Assembly (NCBI GenBank): GCA_029379385.1
Contig: CM055607.1
Location: forward strand, 15,500,001 to 15,564,000
Length of the DNA stretch: 64,000 nt
Source: Quillaja saponaria
Taxonomy: Eukaryota; Streptophyta; Magnoliopsida; Fabales; Quillajaceae
Direction of reading: 5' to 3'
The notes under the pieces are model-generated. The model was given only the letters and a program-made list of their open reading frames with translations, was not told the origin of the DNA and ran no database searches. Numbering within the stretch: the first letter of the stretch is position 1; the number at the start of each line of letters is the position of its first letter. The position numbers were made by a program, and so were the translations under genes. Positions 22,999-36,673 of the stretch are shown piece by piece.

Positions 22999-25850
22999 CT
23001 AAGTCTTAATTAGTTCATAAAAAAAGCAATTGTCTAGTACAAACAAAAGACCTAACAATATTCTTATATCATAGTAAATCATCATCTCCGACATTTCAAT
23101 GTCATCTCCATTCATCTCAACATCATAATCTCCAACACCATCTTCATCATCTAACATATTTCCACGCCTACACAAATCTTGGTCCTGCATTTATAAATCG
23201 TAAATTTAAAATGTGACAAAGAAAAAAGAAATGGAAATCATACAGAAAAAGAATGAGTTTGCAGCATTTCATCAAGCTTATTATAAGTATCATTGTTTTT
23301 TTAATTTTACTATAATTCATTCACACCATTACCATTTGATTCATAGTGAACTACTTATAATATGCTTTGCTAAGACTAATAAGAAGCCAACAAGTTACTT
23401 GAATTATATATTTTAAACCATTTTGTTCATGTCTTCAATTATTTAACAAATACATACCTTATCAAACAATGGAACATGTGTAGATGCAGAGGATTGCAAG
23501 TGTCGTAAAATTCCATCAGGTGCACTAGCAGCATCAAGTGGAGAAGATGCTAACAATGGTGCAAATAAATCTTGACTTATAACCAAATTAGGATTGTTTT
23601 GCTGAAGATTATGCAGAACTGTCTGAACAACATCCATCATTTTCTTATTCATTTCTTCTTGATTCCTATGCATCTCTTGTTCTAATGATCAAATCTTTTC
23701 ATCATGGGACTTTTGAATGGCCTTTAAATCAACTTTTCTTTTTAGTGATGATGGAGTAATGTCCTTTCCATAACAACGCACTCTCCCAGGTTTCTCTTTT
23801 CCAAATAAAGCATCAAAAACATTGTTATTACTTTCATTTGGGTTCTCGATGGAGTTCTTAAGTTGGGACTACAAATAAAAAAAAATAAAAAAAGAGAGAT
23901 CATTGTCCATATCAATCAATGGTTATATTCTATGAGGATATTATAAATACTTAGTGATCTAATATCTAATTAACGAGCAAGATGTTCAAGTTAAAATGTT
24001 CAAGTTAAATGCTTACAATTTTATCGCTTATATGAGGATCTATTTGTTTCCCCTTCTTGCTTTGACAAGTTTCAATAAACATCTTTGCTTGTGTTGGATC
24101 TTCATGATTCTCCTTCTGTGATCACTACGGAAAAATAAAAATAAAAAATTTCATTATCAATTGGAAGCTATGCATGAGTTGTTACAAGTTATTGATTCAG
24201 TTGGAAGTTGATTTCTAACATTCATCAACTTACAAGTTATTACAAATATCAAAGATGATTTTTAACATTCATCAACTTTATCATATTCTCATAAACATGC
24301 ACTTCATTCCATAACACATTTCCTTCTCAAGTTAAGAAACATCACTAAATTATTAATAGCATTAACATACCAAATTTTCACGTATTCTTGCAAAACTTCT
24401 TGGGTTAACACGATGCATGTCCATTAACTTGCCTCGATTTTGTGAATTTGTTTCACTAATTTCCTATATAATCAAAGATATTAATAGAATTAACATTTTT
24501 ATAAATCTAAACTAAAGCATTAACTAGTTAGTATTATAAGTACATTCCTGTTATACCTTCACTTTAGGTTGACTCCAATAGCTAAGAAATGTCTTGAAGT
24601 GACGGTCTAGTATAAGTTTTGGACGATTTTTCTATCTTTCTGTACTATTTTGGTACTGTTTGAAATGTACCTTCTTTATCCTGCACTTGTAAACTCTCCA
24701 ACTTTCTCTGATAGATGATAACACCCAATCCATAGCCTCGGGAGGGAGAATGAACTTAGTCTGCAAAAATATTTTCATATTAATCATAGTGGAATGAGAT
24801 AATATCTTAGATACATTGGTTATAAATATAAATCATTCTTACATTAGTATAGTCCCACATTGCTTTCTTCATGCTATAAGGTACCGCTTTCCAGCCAGTG
24901 TAAATCAATGAACAAATGTCGATGATTCCTAGCTAAAGTTCCTAAGAAATAGCTAAGTTCATTCAATTTCTTATCATCAGGTCCAATTGGCTGACCATGT
25001 TTATTAGTGCAAACTATTTTGCGGTCATCCATTTTTCATGCATGGACAGCTTCACATCTTGTAATCCATCTACTTTTTTTCTTGATGCTCTCTATTGCAA
25101 AGAAAGAAAACAAATATTAGAAGAAAACAAATCAGAGAAAACAAATATATCATAAAGAAAAATACCTTCTAACTCGATTTCCACTCCTTGTGAAGTACTC
25201 ATTTCTTGTTGCACCTCTTGTATCTCATTTTGGCTTCTAAATGTATCTCGTTGGTCATTATGAGATTGAGTTTGCTGACTTTTTCTTTTATTTGATGGCT
25301 AACTTGCACTTGGAATAAAAGCTTGCTTTTCCTTTGAATTTTTTTGTTGGCCTGTATTTCTTTGGGATGAGATATCAGTTTGAATGTCATTGTTCTCTTC
25401 TGAGTCTTGGTTATCCCCATTCTCACCAAGAAAACTTGGCATTGGCATATGTGGACACAAGGGCTTATGTTTGCTCTTCTTCTTGGGACTATTTGCTACT
25501 TGAATATTCTCTTTTGGTGCATGAGTTGACATTTTGCTGTTGGCTTGTCAGGTGTCTTGATTCAATAATATTTTCTTGAGACTGCCTTGGATTTTCTCTA
25601 GGTTGATTTGAGCTTCCTTTAGGTTGACTGGAGCTTACTTTAGGCTAACTAGAGCTTCCTTTAGGCTAGTTGTTAGCTTGGCATAAATTTCTTCTTTGCT
25701 GCAAAGATTTAAGATAATCTCCTATCACCTTGCTTGTATAAGGTAGCTTGTATACAACTCTCTAAGATTAGAAGTATTCTTTGAAGGGTTTTCTTTAGCT
25801 TGACTTGTCTCCTTTTTAGAAGAATTTGCCTCTTTTTTCATCTTTTCTTT
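22999..25850 (-). pseudogene. TNP1-like (Transposase_24, Ptta/En/Spm) protein gene
   Basis: Multi-exon - strand gene of the CACTA element, encoding the predicted subterminal-repeat-binding partner. Reading from the 5' end: a Gln/Ser-rich N-terminus (25600-25300); 'IVCTNKHGQPIGPDDKKLNELSYFLGTLAR' split over 25010-24920; 'DLHWLESGT' and 'TGWKAVPYSMKKAMWDYTN' (24900-24850); 'KFILPPEAMDWVLSSIRESWR' (24760-24690); 'NRPKLILDRHFK' (24630); 'NRGKLMDMHRVNPRSFARIREN' (24450-24380). These are in the family's usual order. Then comes a Gln/Met-rich coiled-coil-like region at 23700-23458. The last exon is 22999-23184. A TGA stop at 23689-23691 inside the coiled-coil segment and a frame change near 25300-25400 indicate a defective copy. 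Exon limits other than the last two are approximate. Confidence 0.75.
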
Positions 25851-27773
25851 TCTTTGTTTAATTGAACTCTTGTATTTGCAACAAAAATAAGAGCATTAGT
25901 ACAAATTGACTTATGTCTAGATTGAATAACATTAAGATGTGATTCTAAAATAAGCTCAAAGAGTAAAAACAAAAAAAGATAGAGAACAATAGATGAGCCT
26001 TTCGCTACGTAAAAGACAATTAAAAAAACTATCTTACAAATTTGTGCTACAGATTTTGATATTGTAATCAAGGTGGGTACTTTGATTTTGACAAGAAACT
26101 AACATGCTAAATTGTGAACCATATAAACTTGGTCTTAATTAATTAACAGAGAAGCATTAGCCAAATAGAGAAATTAAAAAAGGGTGATTAACATAAACAT
26201 GTTTCATTTGATAAAATCCTACAATATATGTAAAGGTAGTTTGCTTGCCTACCCTTTACTAAGAAGCAAGCACCACATGTTTTGTGTCAATAGAATCAGA
26301 AGGTTGATCCCCAAAGTTAAAACTACGTTTAAGAACTCATATGTTAGCCAATAGTCAAAGATAGGAGAGTTGGCATTTGCATTTGCATAAACAATGTATA
26401 AATATGAACTATACAACTATAACCCCATTTATGCTAGCTAGCTCCATCTCAGAGTGTTCTGTTTCCAAAAAAAAAAAAAAAAAGGTTTATAATTACAATT
26501 CCTGAATTCCTAGTACATTAAAATATCATTCATCAACAAGCAAACAAAATTTAACTTCTTTTCCATTTCAGTCTCTACTTAACCCATATATATATTTTTT
26601 GTCTTATATATTTCTTTTATGAAAGTAGCTGGATTGGACCACTTTTCCTTGTGTATACATTGCCTTTTACGTACACTTATTTTTCTACTCTTGTTTTCCT
26701 TTCTACTTAATTTCCTTCAAACCCCCCCCCCCCCCCTCTTTCTTTTTTTCTTTCTTTCTCTCTAAGAAAAAGAAATAGGTTTTAACTTACGAGTTAGTTA
26801 CCAGCCAGTCTCTTACTGCAACCTCTCCTTCAATCAGTCTTCTTCCATGTCCTCTCTAAGGAAGCAATAAGCTGTGTATAGTTTGGAATGACATTTTAAA
26901 AGAATTACATGATTTCAGTATTAGCCTAATGAGACTTATAATTTAGTCAAGGTTTATTATTGAGATGTCACCCAAATTGATAATGAAAGAAATCAATGAC
27001 AATTGAGCCCATGGCTTTGTTAATAATTAATAATATAAGGCGTGGAAGTTGATAAAGATTAATACAGCAAAGTATTTTCTTGCACAGTTGCACATATTTA
27101 ATCCATAAAGTATCAGCTAAGCTCATTCTCTTATTCCCATCATCATTTATTTGCATTTCCCCAACCTAAAAGCTGGTTATAGATGCATTAGACAAGATAG
27201 AAATAAATTAACCTTTTTAAGCTTATATATTTATAAAGGAAAAAAAAAGGCAAACACATGTTGCTTCATACCCTATTATGAATTGTAGTTTGTGTAATAT
27301 AGGTTTAGGTTAAAAAAAAAAAAAAAAAAACAGGCCAAACACATGCTACTACAAGATTGGGAATATCTATGGCAGCTTGAACTTACAGGTAAAATTTCTA
27401 TGGTTGATTATCCCAGAAAGGTTGTTGGTACAATTTTAAAGTACATATAAGCTTGAGTCCATAAACAATACCAACTTGCAAGAAAGGGTTAGGATAGATA
27501 TATACCTTTTCGCAATTAGGTGCTAGCTAGGTAGGCAATCCCAACAAAAATGACTACACAAAAATAAAGATGCTACTGGAAAAATGCTACAAAGGTATGA
27601 TCTCCAACTTTTTGAATCCGTAGGAAGAAAAATTTATTGAGAAAAGACAAATAAAAAAATAAGCAATAACTCTTGGTTAATATCATACTCTTATCATCAA
27701 GAGAAAACTAATAATGCTAGTTATAATAGTCATCTAATCCATTAAAGGAATGAAGTTTTACAATTTGCATAAT
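25851..27773. other. CACTA internal non-coding region between the two genes
   Basis: No supported coding sequence. Contains a 15-C homopolymer at 26722-26736 within a pyrimidine-rich stretch, and A-runs at 26469-26484 and 27313-27330. It probably holds the 3' end of tnp2 and leader or introns of the TNP1-like gene. Confidence 0.5.
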
Positions 27774-30700
27774 TTAATTCATAAAATCCCAATCTGTATC
27801 ATCAATATCACTATCTTCATCACTGTTGTCATTGGTTGATTGAGCATCAAGCTGACGCAGAGATTGGTCAATGATAGTTGAAGGAATATCTTCTTTGAAC
27901 CAGTCAATATCTGTATCATCAATAGCTATAGTATGCTCTGGCCTAGAATGCATAGACTCATTCAAACTTGATTCTTTAGTAGTTGAATCCAGCTGACCTT
28001 TCATATCAAACAAGCCTCTTGGGATTTTCTTCATAACATAATCCCAATTTAGATTAAGAGGGTCTTGAACATAAAAGCATTGATGCACTTGAGAAGGCAA
28101 CATAAATGGAATCATTGGAATAACAATTTTTCTTGAAGTTAACACGTATAGAACCAAAATTGTAATCTTTCGCTTCATACCAACGGCATCTAAATACTAC
28201 AGTCTTAAAGTGACTATAGTAATCTAACTCTATTATTTGTTATATAGCTCCATAGTAAGTAATATCTCTAAACATTGGATTATCATCCCTAGAGCTTGCA
28301 AAACTTGGAGTCATTGTAGTTAAAGTAACACCACTATTTTGTGTTTTACATCTATTATCACGTCTAATAGTGTGAAACCTATACCCATTAATCACATATC
28401 CCGTAAATTTTTTTTCTACAAAGTTTAGACCTTTGGCTAAATCTTCGATTCGACTGGGGACATTTTGATGGCTGACTCGAGTGTCAAACCATTCGACAAA
28501 ATCATGGCTATGATCTTGAGCTTTATTCCATTTTCTTCTCCTTTGTTGATTATTAATTAAACTTTCATGTTCATTGCATTTACAGTAGTAATGATAGAGG
28601 TTAATAATATGCTTTAAGTATATAAGGAACAAAACTAAAAGTATATAAAATTTCTTATTTTTGTTACCTTAAGTACTCTTTCACATTATCACAATTAAAT
28701 AAGACATAACAATGGGCTTGAGTTCATGAAACAGTATCGAATGTAAATGTCTTTCCTCTTTTCTTTTTATTCCCTCCAATAGGATGTCCAACATTTGGAA
28801 ATAATGAAGGGATTCCTTCATATGCACTTTCACCATTAGAATTCTTGGATGACTTATTGATCCTTTACTCAACACCATCATGCAAGTATCTTGAACATAA
28901 AGTCATACATTCTTTACCTATGGATCCTTCTAGACGGCTCCTGTTATGAACATAAGATTTCAACTTACATAAGTATCTTTCTATCGGATACATCCACCTA
29001 AAATTGTACAGGTCCACTAAGCCTAACCTCATTGACTAGATGAATAGGCAAATGTACCATTATGTCAAAGAAACTAGGTAAGAAACTCTTCTTTAACTGA
29101 CATAAAGTTTCTGAAATTTCTGATTGTAAATGCTCTAAATCCTCAATTTCAATAACTTTGCTACATAAGCCCGAAATGAAGTCACCTAATCTGATCAATG
29201 CAATAGCAACATGTCTAGGCAATGTCACTTTAACTCCAATTTGTAGTAAATAATGCAGCATGAAATGAGCATCGTGGCTCTTATAACCATATATTTTTTT
29301 ATCTTCAAGATGCACACACCGTGAAATATTGGAGCACTATCATCTAGGCAATTTTGCGCCTTTTATGACACTAAGAAAAATAATTTTCTCTTCACGTGAC
29401 AACGAGTAGCATGCTTTGGCAAATACTGTTTTGCTGCCATCATTAGACTCAACTAGATGAAGATCCTTTCTTATGCCCATGTCCCGTAAATCAAAACAAG
29501 CATTTGTATGGTCCTTTGTCGTACAAGGAATATCTAGCAATGTACCGAGCACATTATCACATATGTTTTTCTCAATATGCATCACATCAAACTTATAACG
29601 ACAAGTATTATGCTTCCAATATGGTAGCTCAAAAAAGATAGACTTCTTTCTCCATGGGTTGTTATCATCTCTCTTATTCTTTTTCTTATCCTTCTTTCCA
29701 AAAACATGCTTAAAGTTTTTTAATTGTTCCAATATCATTGATCCTGATATTAAGGTAGGCAGGACTGTGAAATTCAGTATCTCCATTGAACGACCTTCTG
29801 TCATATCTCCATGGATGATTATTCTCTGGAAACACACGGTGATCCAAATAGCACGTCTTGTGACCATGCTTTAAGTATTTATTCATAATTGCAATAAGGA
29901 CATGCTAACTTTCCTTTAGTGCTCCATCCAGACAACATTGCATACCCAAGAAAGTCACTAATAGTCCACATTAAGGCTGCTCGCATAGAAAATGTTTGAT
30001 TTGTTAATGAATCATAAGTTTCCACCCCAATGTTCCATAATTCTTTCAACTCCTCAAGTAATGGTTGTAGATAAACATCAATATCATTTCCAGGAGAGGC
30101 AGGTCCAGGAATAAGCAATGATAGCATAAAATACTCTGGCTCTATGCACATCCATAGAGGTAAATTGTATGGCATTACCACTAGCCATGTACTATGTGAA
30201 ATGCTTATGGTCCTAAAAGGGTTAAAGCTATCACTAGCCAACCCAAGTCTTATGTTACGAGAGTCTATTGCAAAATCAGGGTGAAAATTATCAAAATCTT
30301 TCCAAGCTTGTGCATTGGCAGGATGCCTCAATTTTCCATCTTTGAGACATTCTTCTTCATGCCATCTCATTGAAGCTGCTGTTTTTGAACATAAATATAA
30401 CCTCTGAAGTCTCAGTATAAAAGGAAAATGTCTAAGAATCTTGGCTGGAATTTCTTTAGCTTTCATGGATTCTTCCATCTGACCACTTTCTTGCTTGCCA
30501 CTATTCAATTTCCACCTTGAGGTTCCACAAACAGGGCATTCATTTTTTTCCTTGTTCTTTTTCCATGTAAAGTATGCAATCTTTGGGGCACACATCAGTT
30601 TTTTATAGTCCAAACCTAGATCACTAATCATAGTCTTCATTTTATGAAAGGAATTAGGGTTTTTGAGATAGGGCATTGCCTCTTTTAAAAGTTCTAAGAG

Positions 30701-31233
30701 AACAGTCACTTAAAATATTTCTCCATCCATAACGACACTTTGTATGGTACAATCAAATGACGAATGAAAGTGTTGAAAACGTCTTACAACCTAGATATAA
30801 CTCTTGGTTAGCTTCCTCAATCAGATTGTAAAACTTCTTCGCGTTCTCATTTGGCCCTTCTCTAATCACATCCCTTCTAATAGATGTAAAGCCATCAGCT
30901 ATATTTCTAAAAGTGTCATGCAATAATCCATCTATATCATCATAATTATTCCATCCAACTTTGTCATCATCATCAACATCTATCTGTTAATGTGATGATC
31001 CTTTTCCATGAAAAACCTACTCAATGTACCCTTTTCTTAAAACCCTTGCATATCAAATGATCAAAAACTTCCACCCTATCACCTGAATAAAAATTACAGT
31101 ATTTTACACATGGACAAAGAATTTGTCCATCTTCAGCTGAATTAGAAAAAGCAAACTGCAAGAATTGCTTAACACCACTAATATATTCAGTACTTGCTAT
31201 TGGCATATGTACCCAACTCTTATCCATAGTCAT
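27774..31233 (-). pseudogene. CACTA transposase (TNP2 family), frameshifted
   Basis: Catalytic transposase of the element, read from 31233 leftwards. First is a transposase-associated N-terminal domain ('MDKSWVH', 'ILCPCVKYCN', to 31021), then a segment with 'FYNLIEEANQELYLGCK' (30870-30780). The TNP2 core occupies 30709-29879 ('CPVCGTSRWK', 'WHEEECLKDGKLRHPA', 'LGLASDSFNPF', 'DVYLQPLLEELKELW', 'LSGWSTKGKLACPYCN'). It continues through 29867-29340 ('KKSIFFELPYWKHN', 'DVMHIEKNICDN'). A DUF4218 region (29315-28910, 'VHLPIHLVNE') and a DUF4216 region (28560-28000, 'GYVINGYRFHT', 'QNSGV') follow, with an acidic tail to 27774. Frame changes near 31020, 30720, 29875 and 29330 and a stop near 28868 break it. 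Introns explain some gaps but not those inside conserved blocks. Confidence 0.88.
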
Positions 31234-34200
31234 AATTTGTATCTGTCAGTATAATTAATTAAAAAAGACTAAGGTAAAGAAGATTTCAAGAGATGTAAAC
31301 CATAGAATATTCATTAAATCTTAGATAACTCATATTCTACCAAATTCTGTTATTGTTGCGACAATAAAATTACAAACTAAGTTTATACTTTGTTATAAGA
31401 TAAAAAAAGAGACTTATTTAAAACTTGTGTTATGAGATCAATCTAAATTCTATTACCATTCATGTGAAAGCTTTTTTTTCCTTCTTCTCTCATAATTTTC
31501 AATTCATCCTTCTTATTTCTCATTCTCATGGCTACTTATGTAAAACTGATTTCTAGAAATGGTGATCACATCCAATTATGAAGTGAAATAATTTTGCTAA
31601 CTATATGGGTTAAATTACCTAATGGTTTTGAAATAAATTATGTATGTAACAAAAATTTAGAAATAGTTATATGTCAGCTAATTTATTTGAAGTACAGATT
31701 CATAAATCAGCTTAAAGGAACTTGCTCTATTTATATAGAGAGTATAATGAGGCTTTTGTAGCCTCTTACTCTCTTTTAACCTTTTTTCCTGATATGTATA
31801 AATTAATATGTTTTCATCTTTCTAATTGTAGTGATACTTTAAACTAAATTTATTTGTCTATAGTATAGAAAGTTCTATTTATTCTTGAAAGCATATCATA
31901 TTTGAAAAAGAAATTCATAAAATATGAGGTGTTTTTACCTCAAGAAATTTAATGTCTGGCTTCAGAGGGAAACATATGCCTTCTTGAGTCAATAGAAAAC
32001 AAATGACGAAGGAAAACCTGCTGTGATGTATGGAATAAGAGCCACCTTGACCAAAAATCATACTTTTAGAAGAAATTTTTTTAACTAGAATGAGCAACAA
32101 CTATTAATCAGTATATAGAACCACTGATAGTTGATCCCCTACAGAACTGAAATAACTAATGTTAAGCATCTATCAGTTATATCATTAGCACCCATTTTGT
32201 CTAGGTAGGCAACTGAATCATTAATAAAATAAGTATGATGAGCAATGAAAAGGGAAAGAAAGGAAAAGCCACTTTGAAAGAAAATATATTTATTCATGAT
32301 TAAGAAGTGCAAAGGTCTTGTCTCATAAATTGACAGATTGTGCAACACCCACATGCAATGTGCATCAATAATATTGACTCTTCAAAGGATTTGGCACACA
32401 ATAAGACCCTTAACACAACTTTAGTCACCAAGACTTTGCATTATTCTATAATCCAATAGATATAATTTAAAGAAATGAATTGCTTAATTTGCCTTGGCTT
32501 TTCTATCTATTGAGGTGGTGCTAATAGCAGCCATTGGAGTGTGTGTTCTTAATTTCACACGTAATGTAACTTCCTTAGTTAACAAATGCCTAGTGGGAAA
32601 TATTTTTGGTCCTTAATTTGCAAATGAAGTTATTTATTATGTCTCTTAATTTGCTCATTACAAGTGTCTTACATCTCACATCTGAGTTAGAAAGGATTTT
32701 TAATCCTTCTAATACCATGAAATGGAAGCAACTATTCACTAGTTGGTAATATCATAAGCAGGATAGGAAACTAGGAATAGATTTTGGAAACAACTACTCA
32801 AAAACCAAAGCCAAGTTAAATTTCTTGCCATACACGGTGTAGATTTCAATCACACTCTAATAGGAAGATTCACTAATGGCAAGAAATGACTGGTAATAAA
32901 TGAATCATAGGCAATGTGTCAAGGTATCAGGCAATTAGAATAACTAAAGCATATGAGCAGTAAAGTAAGGATAATATACCTGTTATGCTTGGGGTAACAC
33001 TTTGTGAAGGACACCTTTCTATTCAGATACTAGCTTCACCTGTAGAAATTAACTAATAATGATGATCATGAGAGTTACAAATTAGATGCGTAATTATTAT
33101 TAGCATTATCATCATCAAAATTCTAAATCATTGCACTAAGTAGTATTAGAGTGAAGCCTTTGGTGACAAAAGTATGATTTTGTGTTCTACTTTCATCAAG
33201 AATTAATTATTCTATTACATTTAGTTTGAAACAAAGTTATATGCAACAATAACTTAATTATGTTAACTTATAAAGTTTTTATCCAGCATGGAAGTTAACT
33301 ACCTTATTAAGTAGTTCTAATTATTTGGCAAGCCACTCGTGTTAACAATCACACAATCTGCCTAAAAATAACAGAAAATAAATTTTGCATAAGTTTTAGA
33401 GCCAGACACTCCATGGAAATGAAAATGGATCCAAATGATAGCCAGCAAGACATATAAAGCATCATGGTGCTATAGACAATAGCATAACTAAGGTATGAAA
33501 GTTGGTTGTTAGTAAATTTTGCAATAACAAGTTCTTATTTCTAATAGCTGTGGTATTTAAGCCATGTATGGACTATATATAATGGACACAAAATTAGGTG
33601 TTATCTTACCAACACTTGTGCTTCTTAATTATAGAAAAATAAGATGGAGCACTAATAAAATTACAAGAAGATCATGTGGTTCATATGTCATGGGAAGCTA
33701 AGGATGAACTCATTCATCTATCCATTCATTATAATTTGAATTAATCTACTTAAGTAAAAGACAAGATTGGTAATTTCAATATACAATTAGTAATCAACTC
33801 TTGGTCAAATAATGTAATTCAAGTCTTTCTCAAGTAATAAAACAAAAAAGTAGTAGGTTCTAGATAACAATTAATGTGAATTAACTAAAGATACGAGTTA
33901 GAGTCAGACCTTGCTAACAAAGTGTGTACATGTATAAGTAACTAAACTAGGAATTGGCTTAAGCAGATTAAAATGATTCTTTTGTTGAAAAATTCACTCG
34001 TAACAGTTAAAGAATGGTTCATCCATCCATAAATTAAAATAAGCCCTGAAATTACCAAATCTTTCTTTAATGTTTTGTGCAAGGAAAAGAAGATTAACAA
34101 GTTCAATCACTCCAATGACCTATATATCTATAAATACTCATGCTCTAATGCAGTATGTCTAATCCTAATCAGAGCAATAAACACACATAAATGGCTAATA

Positions 34201-34840
34201 CTACTTAGAGAAATATACTCACAAAAAGCATGAAAGGTGTTCAAATCCTTTTTTAGCTATTGTCATCTTGGCTTTTGCATCCTCAAATGAGTACATAAGT
34301 TAGTGGGTCATTTGAAATGATACCAGAAAAAGGAGTGGGTTATATGGGTTTATGTGAGGTGCTAAAGCGAACCGAGAATAAAGAAAGAGTACCAATTTAA
34401 GCTAGGGTTTTATAGTTTGCATCCGACATGCTTTCAAATTTGGGAATGAATTTCTTCAATCTCCCAATCACTGGTTAAATCAGAAAAACCAAGACCGAAT
34501 TTCCTCAAACTCCAAATCACTGGTTGACGGCTAAAATTTTAGCCCAAATGCAAGATATGAAATGGATGGTTAGAAATTAAGAAGATTGGAGTTGCGATGG
34601 AAGTAGATGTCATCGAAGGAGCTCCCAATCATCATAGCCTTTGATTTAGATGTTGGTGGTCTGAAATTTGGATGGAGGTTTGGAGTTGCTGGAGAGTGAA
34701 GATGTACGCATGTTAATGGAAAAGGTACTGAAAAGAAAAATAATTAAGGATTAAAAAAAAAGGGAAATAAAATATAAAAATCCGCCCATGCCTGTGCTTT
34801 ATTTTTTAGAATAGGCAACACACCAAAAACCATTGTTAGA
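31234..34840. other. CACTA 5' non-coding region
   Basis: 3.6 kb between the transposase start and the subterminal repeats. No coding sequence is supported on either strand. In the element's orientation this is promoter, leader and possibly leader introns. A less AT-rich stretch at 34560-34720 may be a leader exon. Confidence 0.5.
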
Positions 34841-35118
34841 AGCATAACCAAAATCGCAACACTTATTAACTGTTGCCCTTAACTATATACAATAACGGTT
34901 ATTTAAATGTTGCATACAATTGTTACTGTAGTACTAAATTTTAAGCAATGGTTTTTTAATCATTGGGATATATATATATATTTGCAACGGTTAATTAAAT
35001 GTTGCAATAAACTTGTTGCATAAAGTTCATATTTTAGGCAACAATTTTTTAATATTGCAAAAATATATTTTAACCAACAGTTTTTGATTGTTGCCAAGTG
35101 ACTGTTGCCACAACTCAC
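34841..35118. repeat. CACTA subterminal repeats (right)
   Basis: Same motif family as the left end ('gcaacggttaat', 'gttgcaataaac', 'ttaactgttgccc') in both orientations, ending at the terminal inverted repeat at 35119-35131. Confidence 0.8.
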
Positions 35119-35199
35119 TTTTGTTGTAGTGTGATGATGAGAGCATGGACAAGGAAAGAAGTGAAAACTAATCTAGGTATCTAGCCCATCATAGACACA

Positions 35200-36660
35200 C
35201 CAGTAACACAAAAATAATTCCTAACTCTCATGACTGCAATGCATGCAGCTGTAAGGATGGATGTTAACCCTTTCGAACAAGCCACCCTAGGTCAAAGGGG
35301 AAGATCAAGCCAATGCAGGTAGAGCCCTGTTTAGGAACAAGGATGAATATGAGGGTAGCTCGACCAATAGGGTACAAAGACAAAGGAGTGTAAGCCCTAA
35401 CATAACAAGGTTAGGAGTTAAAGGCTGAGTAAGAATTATGAAGCCTCACCCCAAGATGTTAGTAGAAGGTTTTTCTTAACTCGTTCAAGAAAGGTAGGTG
35501 CTGACATCCTTTCATCGAAGACATAATCAATTACCTAATGCACTCTGGAATTAAAATTCTGACCTTGGACTTGTACCACGAGACCACAAACCCATATGAT
35601 TTTGTGACAAGGTTTTAATCCTCATGATATTACATGGAATCCTAGTCCATATCATGTGATATGCTTTCGCTTTAGTCCTCTTTTGGATAGGCCTGACTAT
35701 AGTATGCTCCCCTTCCATAAAACTCAATCTACAATTTCAATGATCTTGTAACAGCGTTCTAAATACACTTTATGACAAATCAGATGTAGAGAATAGAGCA
35801 ACCGATTTGTTAGATATAAATCAGCATAATAGGGAATCTTTGAAGGAGAATATGGCCAGTTTTAATAATGTTGTGTTAGAAGTGGCAGGTGCTAACCCTT
35901 ATCACCATAGTGAAGGCCATATTGAATTCTTCACATTTTCGGTTTGACCTCAACAGATAAGTCTCTACCTGCATCTTAGAAGAGATCGTGTGAAAAGGGA
36001 TGAAGAATACACAAATGCAGAAAAAGCTAAATGAATTCTTATAGCTAATCGCTAACTTACACCACAGACGTGAAGTATCCCTGAATGCTCCCCCTACTAA
36101 GTGCGATGAGAGAAGGAAACACGACTCGAGACTGGACATTCCACAATAGCCTTCAATCCGCATTAAGTTTAACCATTTGAACAAGTTTCCCTTAGAGGTA
36201 CACTTGGTAAAGCAACACAAAGGATACCTACAATATCCAATAAAGCAAAAATAAGACCACAAGGCCTAAACCAAAACAAGTATTATGCCTTCCATAAGGG
36301 CCTCAAGCACAATACTGATGAATGTTGGACATTGAGAGATCAAATTGAGGAGTTTATTAGAAATGGGCATTTACGGAAGCACGCCTAAAACAATTTGAAG
36401 CGAGGTTGGAAGGACTCTTTCAGGGGAGGTAGGGGAATAAGACCTCTGAGAGGGAAGGGGATTAGGATGCACGACTTAGGGGCGATAACTAGGGAAGGTG
36501 ATCTAGAAAAGGGAAAGAACCTAGAGCCTATATAGATCATTTTTACTATTTCTGGAGGTTTTTCCTCAGGAAAGCTTGAGTTCAAAAGAAAGTAATAGGC
36601 ATTCCAGAAGACTGCTAGTGGTAAATAAAGGAGCAAAAGGCCGTGAAGACACTCACTAAC
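35200..36660 (+). pseudogene. Tat-lineage gag relic
   Basis: Heavily degenerate + strand gag. The best-preserved part is near 36310-36600. There the reading resembles the Tat gag C-terminus: 'EFIRNGHLRK'-like, followed by a basic linker ('GRGLGCTT') and 'TISGGFSSGK', normally the last block before protease. There are numerous stops. The - strand open frames at 35876-36262 and 36385-36636 are antisense shadows. Confidence 0.55.
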
Positions 36661-36673
36661 ATGAGTAATTGAC

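Larger units (their letters stand above)
22326..35131 (-). mobile_element. CACTA (En/Spm) DNA transposon, 12.8 kb
   Basis: The termini are perfect 13-bp inverted repeats, cactacaacaaaa at 22326-22338 and its complement at 35119-35131. They are flanked by a 3-bp duplication, tga, at 22323-22325 and 35132-35134. Subterminal regions are filled with short motifs in both orientations. Two element genes lie inside on the - strand: tnp2-type transposase (27774-31233) and, downstream, a TNP1-like Transposase_24 protein (22999-25850). Termini, duplication and gene order all fit CACTA elements. The tnp2 gene is frameshifted, so it is not autonomous. It is inserted in the Tat-lineage element. Confidence 0.95.

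Noticed and set aside
25838..26071. Separate - strand gene in the CACTA interior
   Set aside because: Low-complexity hydrophobic translation between the two element genes. It is more likely leader or intron of the TNP1-like gene.
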